Below are positions 15,870 to 23,724 of a DNA stretch of 64,000 nucleotides, piece by piece. Origin of the DNA: Desulfofarcimen acetoxidans DSM 771 (GTDB lineage Bacteria > Bacillota > Desulfotomaculia > Desulfotomaculales > Desulfofarciminaceae). Location of the stretch: the NCBI RefSeq assembly GCF_000024205.1, contig NC_013216.1, forward strand, positions 186,001 to 250,000. Direction: 5' to 3'. The notes below the pieces were generated by a model. It searched no databases and was not told the DNA's origin. It saw only the letters and a program-made list of their open reading frames with translations. Positions within the stretch are counted from its first letter, which is position 1, and each line of letters opens with the position of its first letter. The translations under genes were made by a program, and so were the position numbers.

Positions 15870-16919
15870 ATGAACATAGCATCAGAATTTGCTAAAGCTA
15901 TAAACAAGCAGTTGAGCGGCCTGGTTTTGGAGCACCGGGAAATATTGGCCCTGCTGGCAGCCGGACCCAAGGAACAGCAAGAGCTTTTTGCTTTGGCCGA
16001 TGCGGTAAGGAAGCGGTATGTGGGTGATGCGGTGCATTTAAGGGGAATTATTGAGTTCTCCAATTATTGCTGCAGGCAGTGCCATTACTGTGGATTAAGG
16101 TCTGCTAATAAAGACGTAAAGCGATATCGGCTGGGTGAGGAGGATATTCTCCTGGCTGTCCGGAGGGCGGTTAAGGTGGGCCTTAAAACAGTGGTACTGC
16201 AGTCCGGGGAGGATCGGTTTTATTCTCTGGAGCAGTTAGTCCGTATAGTGCGGCTTATTAAGCAGAGTACCGGAATGGCGGTAACCCTGTCACTGGGGGA
16301 GCGTTCCTACAGCGACTATGAAAGATTGCGTGAAGCCGGTGCCGATCGCTATCTCTTAAAGCAGGAAACCTCAGATGAGGGGCTTTTTGTCCGGCTAAGG
16401 CCGAAAACCACTCTGGCCGGCCGTGTTCAGTGTCTGAAATGGCTTAAAGAACTGGGTTTCGAGATAGGTTCGGGAAATATGGTAGGACTCCCCGGACAAA
16501 GTACAGGCACTTTAGCCCGTGATCTGGAGTTAATGCGTGAACTTGATGTAGATATGGCCGGGATTGGGCCTTTTATAGCTCACCCTCAGACACCTTTGGC
16601 GGGTATGCCGGGAGGTACCCTGGACATGACGCTAAAAACACTGGCAGTGGCCAGGTTGCTTATGCCGGAGGTAAATTTGCCTTCCACCACGGCTCTGGAA
16701 ACCCTTTACCCGGGAGGACGAAAGCTGGCCCTGCAATGCGGGGCCAATGTGGTAATGCCTAATATAACACCGGTAAGCTGCCGGCGGCACTATAGTATTT
16801 ACCCCAATAAAGCTGGAATAAAGGACGAGCCGGAAGAATGTTTGGATAGTGTGAAGAAGCTAATTGCAGAGTTGGGAAGAGTTGTTGGTACGGATCGAGG
16901 GGACAGGAATAAAAAGTGA
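15870..16919 (+). CDS. hydE: [FeFe] hydrogenase H-cluster maturation radical SAM protein HydE
   Basis: 349 residues. The radical-SAM motif CxxxCxxC is C67-x3-C71-x2-C74 (in NYCCRQCHYC), followed by the biotin-synthase-like barrel with SLGERSY and the C-terminal region TPVSCRRHYSIYPNK typical of HydE. HydE acts with HydG and HydF in building the diiron subcluster of the H-cluster. An ATG nine bases upstream (15861) directly abuts the AGAAGG ribosome binding site, so I prefer the ATG at 15870, nine bases from it. It is divergent from the hydrogenase operon and followed after 47 bases by hydG. Confidence 0.95.
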   Translation: MNIASEFAKAINKQLSGLVLEHREILALLAAGPKEQQELFALADAVRKRYVGDAVHLRGIIEFSNYCCRQCHYCGLRSANKDVKRYRLGEEDILLAVRRAVKVGLKTVVLQSGEDRFYSLEQLVRIVRLIKQSTGMAVTLSLGERSYSDYERLREAGADRYLLKQETSDEGLFVRLRPKTTLAGRVQCLKWLKELGFEIGSGNMVGLPGQSTGTLARDLELMRELDVDMAGIGPFIAHPQTPLAGMPGGTLDMTLKTLAVARLLMPEVNLPSTTALETLYPGGRKLALQCGANVVMPNITPVSCRRHYSIYPNKAGIKDEPEECLDSVKKLIAELGRVVGTDRGDRNKK

Positions 16920-16966
16920 GTGTGGATTGCTGAACAGTTATAATTTTAACGGAAGGAGCTAATAAA

Positions 16967-18376
16967 ATGACTGTTGCTGCGGCAGATTTTATTGATGATC
17001 AAAAAATATGGGGGCTTCTGGAGGAAGCTAAGAATGCCGATAATAAAAAAGTAAAGGAAATTATTGAAAAAGCAGTAAAGGCACGGGGGTTAACACCCGG
17101 GGAGGCGGCAGTACTGCTTCACCTGGAAGATGCCGCGCTGCTGGAGGAAATGTATGCGGCGGCAAATAAAATTAAAGAGAGTATCTATGGGCGCAGGCTG
17201 GTGCTTTTTGCTCCTCTTTATATCAGCAATTACTGTGTTAACAGCTGTGTCTATTGCGGCTATCGCACCCACAGCAAGATTTTTCGCCGCAAACTAACCA
17301 TGGATGAAATCAAAGAAGAGGTTAAGGTTCTGGAGGGACTGGGTCATAAGCGTTTAGCTCTGGAATTCGGTGAACACCCAGTCGAGTGTCCCATTGATTA
17401 TGTTTTGGAGGCCATTAGGACGATATATTCCGTTAAGGAGAAAAACGGCAGCATCAGGAGGGTTAACGTAAACATTGCTGCCACTACTGTTGAGGAATAC
17501 AGGCTTTTAAAGGAGGCAGGGATCGGAACCTACATACTTTTTCAGGAAACATATCATAGGCAAACCTACAGCCGAATGCACCCGGCCGGTCCCAAGCGTG
17601 ATTATGTCTGGCACACCACGGCTATGGACCGGGCCATGCAGGGCGGTATCGATGATGTCGGTGTGGGAGTCCTCTTTGGATTATATGATTATAAATATGA
17701 AGTTATGGGGTTGTTAATGCACGCGCTGCATTTGGAGGAGGCTTTTGGTGTTGGGCCGCACACTATTTCAGTGCCTAGGTTAAAACCGGCAGCCGGGATG
17801 GATCTGGAGCAATTTCCTCATCTGGTTTCCGACCGGGATTTTAAGAAATTAATCGCTGTCTTGCGATTGGCTGTTCCCTATACAGGAATGATTCTTTCCA
17901 CCAGGGAGGGAGCGGACTTTAGAGACGAACTGCTGTCTATAGGTATCTCGCAGATTAGTGCCGGTTCTTGTACCGGTGTGGGCGGCTACCGGAGCCAGTA
18001 CCGGCAAGGTGCCGGCAAGGAAGAAGATACCCGCCAATTCAATGTGGAGGATAACCGCAGTCCGGACGAGGTCATCCGCAGTATAGCTGAATCGGGCTAT
18101 ATACCCAGCTTTTGCACCGCTTGCTACCGTCAGGGGCGCACCGGGGACCGTTTTATGGCACTGGCCAAGACAGGTGAGATTCAAAATGTCTGTCAACCCA
18201 ATGCTATTCTTACCTTCCAGGAGTTTTTGCTGGATTATGCCGCACCTGAAACCAGAATTGCCGGCGATAATTTCATTAAGGAGCAGATCAACCAAATACC
18301 GGATGGAATAATTCGCCGGAAAACAGAAGAAAAACTGGAGAAAATAAAACAAGGTTGGCGAGACCTATATTTTTAA
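16967..18376 (+). CDS. hydG: [FeFe] hydrogenase H-cluster maturation radical SAM protein HydG
   Basis: 469 residues, normal HydG length. The N-terminal radical-SAM cluster motif is C90-x3-C94-x2-C97; the C-terminal auxiliary cluster motif CX2CX22C is C383, C386, C409. HydG splits tyrosine to give CO and cyanide and assembles the Fe(CO)2CN synthon of the H-cluster. Both clusters are intact. GGAGG-type SD precedes the ATG. It is the last gene of hydE-hydG; a strong terminator overlaps its stop codon. Confidence 0.96.
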   Translation: MTVAAADFIDDQKIWGLLEEAKNADNKKVKEIIEKAVKARGLTPGEAAVLLHLEDAALLEEMYAAANKIKESIYGRRLVLFAPLYISNYCVNSCVYCGYRTHSKIFRRKLTMDEIKEEVKVLEGLGHKRLALEFGEHPVECPIDYVLEAIRTIYSVKEKNGSIRRVNVNIAATTVEEYRLLKEAGIGTYILFQETYHRQTYSRMHPAGPKRDYVWHTTAMDRAMQGGIDDVGVGVLFGLYDYKYEVMGLLMHALHLEEAFGVGPHTISVPRLKPAAGMDLEQFPHLVSDRDFKKLIAVLRLAVPYTGMILSTREGADFRDELLSIGISQISAGSCTGVGGYRSQYRQGAGKEEDTRQFNVEDNRSPDEVIRSIAESGYIPSFCTACYRQGRTGDRFMALAKTGEIQNVCQPNAILTFQEFLLDYAAPETRIAGDNFIKEQINQIPDGIIRRKTEEKLEKIKQGWRDLYF

Positions 18377-18404
18377 AAAAAACGGCTATTAAGCCGTTTT
18401 TTTT
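18375..18404. terminator. Terminator between hydG and hydF (convergent)
   Basis: Seven-pair stem AACGGCT/AGCCGTT (18381-18387, 18392-18398) with loop ATTA, flanked by an A-run and a T-run, so it can work on both strands. Confidence 0.9.
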
Positions 18405-18451
18405 AAATAAATAAGTACCTGATTATAAGAAAATGCTTTAATTTTAAATGT

Positions 18452-19678
18452 TTATGTCATTTCCTTGTTTTCGTATAACCTCAATACATCCGGGAAAGGA
18501 GCCAGCGCCCGCCGTAAAATACCGTGTACATAAGCTATTAAAACCCCGTAATTGACAATGGGTACTCCGGCTGCCTGTGCCGTCATAATGCGGCTGAGCA
18601 TCTCCCTGCGGTTAATCATACAGCCGCCGCAATGTACAATTAATTTATAGCCGGATAAGTCAGACGGCAATTCAAGCCCGCTGGACCAAGAGAAATGTAA
18701 TTCCCCTCCTACAATCTGGCGCAGCCAGCGGGGAATTTTTACGGTACCGATATCATCCGCAACCTGGTGGTGAGTGCATGCCTCGGCAATCAGCACTTTA
18801 TCGCCGGGCTGCAGTTCTTCTACGGCCAGCGCGCCTTCCACCAATGTGGCCAGATCCCCTTTATAACGGGCAAAAAGAATGGAAAAGGACGTCATAAGCA
18901 CGCCGGGCGGTGTATCCGCATCGACTTTTAAGAAGGCTTGTGAATCAGTGATTACCAACCGGGGGGGCTTCCGCAGCACGCCGAAGGCTGCTTTTAGTTC
19001 CCTTTCTTTGACTACCATAGTCAAGCAGTCGTTATCTAACAAGTCACGGATAGTTTGTACCTGCGGCAAGATCAAACGCCCTCTGGGTGCTGCCAGGTCT
19101 ATAGGCACTACCAGCATGGCCAGTTCACCGGGAGGCACAAGATCTCCGGCAATAGTAGGAGCTACCCATTCCTTGGGAGCCAGTTTAACCATAGCCTGTT
19201 TAAGTTCATTAATACCTTTTCCGGTCAGAGCACTGACTTTAACCCAGGTCATATCCGGCAGTGGGAAAGATATTTCCTCCGGCTGAGGCAAAAGATCGAT
19301 TTTATTGGCAACGCCAATTACCGGAAGTTCCTTTTTTCGGGCAGTTTCTATTAATTCCAGTTCGGTTTTTCCTAAACCTTTTTGCACATCTGCTACCAGC
19401 AGTACCAGATCAGTTTTAGCCAGCACGGCCATACTCTTGGCCACCCTTTTTTGTCCCAGTTCTCCTTCATCATCCAGTCCTGCCGTATCAATCAATACTA
19501 CAGGCCCGATGGGCAGAATTTCCATTGATTTGTATACAGGGTCGGTAGTAGTGCCGGCCACGTTGGAAACAATGGCCAGATTTTGCCTGGTCAGTGCATT
19601 AATCAGGCTGGATTTGCCGGCATTACGCCGTCCGAACAGGGCGATATGCAGTCTGGTGCCTCTAGGTGTCTCGTGCAT
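18452..19678 (-). CDS. hydF: [FeFe] hydrogenase maturation GTPase HydF
   Basis: 408 residues from the ATG at 19678. Residues 10-175 form a TrmE/Era-like GTPase with P-loop GRRNAGKSS (16-24), TTTDPV (G2) and DTAG (G3); a dimerisation domain follows; the C-terminal scaffold domain has the [4Fe-4S] motif C301-x-H303...H349-C350-x2-C353. HydF is the scaffold on which HydE and HydG products are assembled before transfer to the hydrogenase. Two ATGs lie close together (19687 and 19678); AAGGAG is nine bases before the second. The gene overlaps the end of aspA by 17 bases, so the two are co-translated. Confidence 0.95.
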   Translation of the reverse strand: MHETPRGTRLHIALFGRRNAGKSSLINALTRQNLAIVSNVAGTTTDPVYKSMEILPIGPVVLIDTAGLDDEGELGQKRVAKSMAVLAKTDLVLLVADVQKGLGKTELELIETARKKELPVIGVANKIDLLPQPEEISFPLPDMTWVKVSALTGKGINELKQAMVKLAPKEWVAPTIAGDLVPPGELAMLVVPIDLAAPRGRLILPQVQTIRDLLDNDCLTMVVKERELKAAFGVLRKPPRLVITDSQAFLKVDADTPPGVLMTSFSILFARYKGDLATLVEGALAVEELQPGDKVLIAEACTHHQVADDIGTVKIPRWLRQIVGGELHFSWSSGLELPSDLSGYKLIVHCGGCMINRREMLSRIMTAQAAGVPIVNYGVLIAYVHGILRRALAPFPDVLRLYENKEMT

Positions 19679-21128
19679 TTTTTCCATCTCCTTGACTGTT
19701 GGCCTTTTTAAAGCGATTGGCCAGCTGGCGTGCACCGGCTATACCGGGTCTGGTCAACTCGCGCGGTGCGGCGATAATCTGACACTCTTCTATAGTTAGC
19801 AGATTGCGGGCCTGTACCAACTCTACTATGGTTTTATTTTCTTCCCTGGCTTGCTGTGCCAGGGAGGTAGCCTGTTCATAACCTATATAGGGAACCAGAG
19901 CGGTAACCAGTACATTGCTTTCTTCCAGCCACCTGCGGCAACGTTCTTCATTGGCAGTTATGCCTCTTATGCACTCGCTGTTCAGAACTCTTGCTGTTTT
20001 GGCCAGCATCTCAAGAACATGCAGCAGGTTGTGGGCTATTAAGGGTAAAAAGGCATTTAATTCCAGCCGGCCTCCGGCGCAGGCCTGGCAAATTGTCTGA
20101 TCAGCCCCCATGACCTGCCAGGACACCTGGATAACCGCTTCCAGGATAACCGGGTTAACTTTTCCCGGCATAATGGAAGAACCAGCCTGGCGGGGGGGCA
20201 GATTGATTTCAGCCAAACCTCCGGCAGGGCCGGCAGCCAGCAGCATCAGATCCCCGGCAATTTTGCATAGATTGACGGCGGCAGCTTTGACCAGACCGGA
20301 GACCTCGGCGAATATGTCAGCATTCTGGGTAAGGTCAACCATATTTTCTGCACGGGCCAATCCCAACCCGGTGATTTGACGCAGTTCCTCCACTACCTGG
20401 TAGATATAGCGGCGCGGGGCGTTGAGACCGGTACCGATGGCCGTACCGCCCAAGTTGATTTGGCGCAGCCGTTCCTCGACCTTGTATAACCGCCACCTGT
20501 CACGGGCTATAGCCTCGGCAAAAGCCCCGAACTCCTGCCCCAGGGTAATGGGCAGGGCGTCCTGCAGTTCGGTTCGTCCGAGTTTTAGTATTCCGGCAAA
20601 TTGCGCTTCTTTTTCCTGCAGGCTTGTCTGCAGCTCGGCCAGAGCTTCGCTTAAATCCAGCACCAGCCGGATGGCTGCGATACGCAGTGCCGTGGGATAA
20701 GTATCGTTGGTGGATTGGGAGAGGTTAACCTTGTTTAAGGGGTGAACAAGATCATAATCTCCTTTTTGTCCGCCCAGAAGTTCAATAGCCCGGTTGGCCA
20801 GCACCTCATTCATATTCATGTTTGTTGAAGTGCCGGCACCTCCCTGCAGGGCATCCACAATAAACTGTTCAGCCAGCCCGCCCTCAGCCACTTCCTGTGC
20901 GGCTGAGCAGATGGCCCTGGCTGTTTCTGCCGGCAAAAGGCTGGCCTGAAGATTTGCCTGTGCTGCGGCCAACTTGACTTCAGCCAGAGCACGGAGTAAG
21001 TGTTTATTTACTCCGTAGCCGCTGACAGCAAAGTTTTGACTGGCTCTTAAAGAGTTAATGCCGTAATAAGCCGCTCGCGGCAGCTTAAGCTCACCAAGCA
21101 AGTCTTTTTCTACTCGGTAATTTGTCAT
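19662..21128 (-). CDS. aspA: Aspartate ammonia-lyase family protein in the maturation operon
   Basis: 488 residues, close to the usual 470 for the aspartase/fumarase superfamily. Typical regions: TSTNMNMNEVLANRA, the active-site signature GSSIMPGKVNP (316-326), and GRTELQDALPITLG. The TSTNMNxNEV/SxxMPGKxNP pattern is shared by class II fumarase and aspartase; NLSQSTNDTYPTA and the hydF context favour aspartase, which turns aspartate into fumarate and ammonia. Start ATG at 21128 with AAGGTGG upstream. It overlaps hydF by 17 bases. AspA genes are known beside hydE, hydF and hydG in several anaerobes; release of ammonia for the nitrogen of the azadithiolate bridge is an attractive explanation, but inferred. 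Confidence 0.88.
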   Translation of the reverse strand: MTNYRVEKDLLGELKLPRAAYYGINSLRASQNFAVSGYGVNKHLLRALAEVKLAAAQANLQASLLPAETARAICSAAQEVAEGGLAEQFIVDALQGGAGTSTNMNMNEVLANRAIELLGGQKGDYDLVHPLNKVNLSQSTNDTYPTALRIAAIRLVLDLSEALAELQTSLQEKEAQFAGILKLGRTELQDALPITLGQEFGAFAEAIARDRWRLYKVEERLRQINLGGTAIGTGLNAPRRYIYQVVEELRQITGLGLARAENMVDLTQNADIFAEVSGLVKAAAVNLCKIAGDLMLLAAGPAGGLAEINLPPRQAGSSIMPGKVNPVILEAVIQVSWQVMGADQTICQACAGGRLELNAFLPLIAHNLLHVLEMLAKTARVLNSECIRGITANEERCRRWLEESNVLVTALVPYIGYEQATSLAQQAREENKTIVELVQARNLLTIEECQIIAAPRELTRPGIAGARQLANRFKKANSQGDGKNARDT

Positions 21129-21446
21129 TTTTACCACCTTAAAAAGTAAATTCTGCAACGGCGTGTTTTATTGAAAAACCGCTTAAAATGACTTTCTTGT
21201 TATATATTATTTCTGTTAGTGAATAAGTATATGATTAAGCCGGTGGTTTGTTGTACATTATTATAAATATTGCCGACTTAGGTGGTTTTATTAATATTTT
21301 TGATTTATAGAAAATCGCTCCTGAAAACCCACGGGCTTGTCCCGTGGGATGAAAGGAGCGGTCGCCCGGTAGGGCGACAAGTATATACACAAACACTTCC
21401 TCTACTGTATAATTGAATCATAAGTAATTACTATAAGCCGGCAACA

Positions 21447-21893
21447 ATGGTAAACATTGAACTAAATAAATACGCTAATTCCCTTAACTACACATCATAT
21501 AAGGCAATTAAAAGTAAAAATGCCAAATGGATACCATCCAATCAAGTTAATAATTTAATCAGTAGACATGAAAACTATACAACATGAATACCGGCAATAC
21601 AATATGAAAAAATAACAATTGGTATCACTAGCCTTGGATTTGTCAAATGGGAAAAAGTAAATCTCAAAAATCCAAATGAAACATCATATACACCGGAAGG
21701 TAGGAAACTCTATAAAGAACGCGCAAATAAAACTAAATTACTAACGAGAGACGACATAACAATGAGCCTTACACTATCAGAATTGATAGACAATCCTTAC
21801 CTATCACTATCTATAATAGGCACTGCCGGAAACGTCAGCACTGAGACCATTCGCAAATATATTGAAGCCCAGAAATATTCCGGGAGGAGGTGA
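21447..21893 (+). pseudogene. Small ORF upstream of tnpB, interrupted by in-frame TGA
   Basis: An ATG at 21447 opens a frame of 46 codons ended by TGA at 21585-21587. The same frame then continues without a stop for another 101 codons to a TGA at 21891-21893. Read through, it would be a lysine-rich protein of about 148 residues starting MVNIELNKYANSLNYTSYKA and ending in GTAGNVSTETIRKYIEAQK, the last part looking like a small helix-turn-helix. The tail contains the tnpB ribosome binding site. I do not recognise the family. It may be an accessory protein of the IS element that has decayed by one nonsense mutation. Confidence 0.5.
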
Positions 21894-21897
21894 AATT

Positions 21898-23130
21898 GTG
21901 AGCAAATGTAAAAATAACCAATCAAAGAAGTCAAAGTCAAAAGGCATCGACATTTTGGTGAATAAATTTCCTGTATACCTAACCCCGGAGCAAACTTCCC
22001 TGGCCCGTACCCTGCAAAGAGAGGCAGCCAAAGTATGGAACACAACTTGCATTGTTCACCGTACAATCTATATAAAACATCACTGCTGGCTCGACGAAGG
22101 TGCCATGAAAGCATTCGTTAAAGGCAAATACGGTGTTCATTCCCAGTCGGCGCAGGCTATAGTGGAAACTTACTTTGAGTGCTGTGAGCGCACCAGGAAG
22201 CTGCGCGAACAAGGGGTTACAGATTGGCGCTATCCCCATCGCAGGAAACGTTTTTTCACTGTAACCTGGAAGCCACTTGGTATAAATTACGAAGGAAAGA
22301 TGCTGACTCTCTCAAACGGACGCGGCAGGGAATCACTCATACTTAACTTACCCAAAAGGCTCTCCGGAGCCGTCATTAAGCTGGTTCAACTTGTATGGCA
22401 CCGTAACCTTTACTGGCTGCATGTAACGGTAGAAAAACCGGCCTTGAAAAAAGTACAGGGCGGCGTTACAGCAGCCATTGACCCCGGTGAGGTACATGCT
22501 GTAGCTATCACAGACGGTAAGAAATCTTTGGTAGTGAGCGGCAGATTGCTGCGTTCTCTGCACCGGCTCAGGAATAAGGTGCTGCGCAGGTTGCAAAAAG
22601 CTATTTCTAAAACTAAAAAAGGCTCAAAACAGCGCAATAAGCTTTTAGCTGCAAAGTACCGGTTTTTGAACAATATTGAGCGCCGAATTGAGCACGTCAT
22701 ACATACCATTTCAACTATTGTTTCAAAATGGTGCTTTGAGCATAACGTCAATACCGTCTATATCGGCAATCCAGAAGGCGTGCGCAAGAAAGACTGCGGT
22801 AAAAAGCACAACCAGCGGATGAGTCAATGGACTTTCGGTAAATTACGCAGGATGCTGGAGTATAAGTTAAAGCGTCATGGCATTAAGCTGATATCAGTGG
22901 ATGAACGCGGTACTTCGGGTACTTGTCCAGCTTGTGCAGAGTATACCAAGCAAACAGGTCGCACCTATAAATGCGGCAAGTGTGGTTTCGCCGGCCCGCA
23001 CCGGGATATGGTCGGTGCTTCCGGAATTCTGGATAAATCGGTTAACGGTAAATTCACCAAAGGCCGTAAGTTACCTGAGAAGGTCGAATATGCACGGCTG
23101 AAGGTGTTGGCACTGAAAAAAACTGCTTAA
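21898..23130 (+). CDS. tnpB: RNA-guided nuclease TnpB (IS1341 type)
   Basis: 410 residues from the GTG at 21898, preceded by GGGAGGAGGTGA; the frame extends further upstream but without a better start. The RuvC catalytic triad is complete: D195 (AIDPGE), E293 (GNPEGV) and D370 (PHRDMVGA). A zinc ribbon, C343-x2-C346...C359-x2-C362, lies between the last two catalytic residues. The N-terminus is basic. TnpB cuts DNA opposite a guide carried by the omega RNA from the element's 3' end and helps keep the transposon in place after excision. All parts look intact. Confidence 0.93.
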   Translation: MSKCKNNQSKKSKSKGIDILVNKFPVYLTPEQTSLARTLQREAAKVWNTTCIVHRTIYIKHHCWLDEGAMKAFVKGKYGVHSQSAQAIVETYFECCERTRKLREQGVTDWRYPHRRKRFFTVTWKPLGINYEGKMLTLSNGRGRESLILNLPKRLSGAVIKLVQLVWHRNLYWLHVTVEKPALKKVQGGVTAAIDPGEVHAVAITDGKKSLVVSGRLLRSLHRLRNKVLRRLQKAISKTKKGSKQRNKLLAAKYRFLNNIERRIEHVIHTISTIVSKWCFEHNVNTVYIGNPEGVRKKDCGKKHNQRMSQWTFGKLRRMLEYKLKRHGIKLISVDERGTSGTCPACAEYTKQTGRTYKCGKCGFAGPHRDMVGASGILDKSVNGKFTKGRKLPEKVEYARLKVLALKKTA

Positions 23131-23317
23131 ACGTATCTACGATGAGTAGTAGATGCCCATGGACCGGGCCAAGGCTGTGGTAACACAGTGCTGTAGCTCA
23201 TGAGAGAGTGTAAGACCTTGCTTTGCCAGGGCAGTTCTCAATGAAATGAGAAACCTTACGGGTAGAAGCCTCCGGGCTCGTCCCGGAGGAGGTTCACTAA
23301 AGAGCTATTCTAAGTGA
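23131..23317 (+). ncRNA. Omega RNA (reRNA) of the TnpB element with guide
   Basis: The sequence from the tnpB stop to the right end (23297) is the usual scaffold: GTAGATGCCC, a stem around AGACCTTGC, AATGAGAAACCTTAC, then GTAGAAGCCTCCGGG and its hairpin, ending GGTTCAC. In IS1341/IS605 elements this 3' region is made into the omega RNA, probably starting inside tnpB, and about 16-20 bases beyond the transposon end (here from TAAAGAGCTATT at 23298) act as the guide. The 5' end is not known from sequence. Confidence 0.75.
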
Positions 23318-23557
23318 ATGTGGTACAATTGCTTTATGTGCATATTATTTTAGCACGCTTTATTTATTTGTGGCAGACTTGCACGGCAATTTTCTGATAT
23401 ATTTGTAATATTTATGGTCAAATAAGAGATCGTATGGCTATATGGTGAAAATTATTATCTCTGTTTTATCCCTGTCCTTTTTTACAGGGGTAACAGTATA
23501 AAGCTTATTTTAAATTATCTTATAGCTAATGTAAATGGAGCTGTATATGCCCATAAA
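23298..23557. other. Flank of IS element without gene
   Basis: About 260 AT-rich bases. A small CCCTGT/ACAGGG hairpin lies near 23470-23490 but no T-run follows. No ORF above 40 codons with a ribosome binding site. Confidence 0.4.
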
Positions 23558-23713
23558 ATGTTTTTGCCGATCGGGTATTTGCATCAGGACATGGAAATAC
23601 CGTATTATCGCCATGAGAAGTGGGATGGTACTGGTTATTCCTGTGGTTTAATAGGAAAGCAAATCCCTCTGGCTTCCCGTATTTTTGACACTGCCATTAG
23701 ACTAAGAAAGTGA
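23558..23713 (+). pseudogene. HD-GYP domain remnant
   Basis: A 51-codon frame from ATG 23558 to TGA 23711-23713 encodes the centre of an HD-GYP c-di-GMP phosphodiesterase or related phosphohydrolase: PYYRHEKWDGTGYSCGL followed by KQIPLASRIF. The defining HHExWDGxGYPxGLxGxxIPLxARI signature is clearly recognisable, with RHEKWDGTGYS in place of HHE..GYP. Everything before and after in the domain is missing, and the first His of HHE is changed to Arg, so this is a dead fragment. It lies between the IS element and thyA. Confidence 0.8.
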
Positions 23714-23724
23714 GGTAAGTTATT

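Larger units (their letters stand above)
21305..23297 (+). mobile_element. IS1341-type (IS200/IS605 superfamily) element with tnpB, no tnpA
   Basis: An element of about 2 kb. The left end has stem-loops: CGCTCC...GGAGCG (21316-21321 with 21355-21360) enclosing a perfect hairpin (CCCACGGG/CCCGTGGG within 21328-21348), then a GTCGCCC/GGGCGAC hairpin (21361-21378). The right end has a CCTCCGGG/CCCGGAGG hairpin and ends GGTTCAC at 23297. It carries tnpB but no tnpA, so it depends on a transposase elsewhere. Exact ends are inferred: TTTAT at 21304-21308 or TTGAT at 21300-21304 could be the target-adjacent motif. There are no terminal inverted repeats or target duplications, as expected for this superfamily. 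Confidence 0.82.

Noticed and set aside
21585-21587. Selenocysteine reading of the in-frame TGA in the small IS ORF
   Set aside because: No SECIS-like hairpin directly after the TGA and the residue is not at a redox-type motif; a nonsense mutation is simpler.
23470-23490. CCCTGT/ACAGGG hairpin as a terminator
   Set aside because: Six-base stem without a T-run and with no gene immediately upstream.
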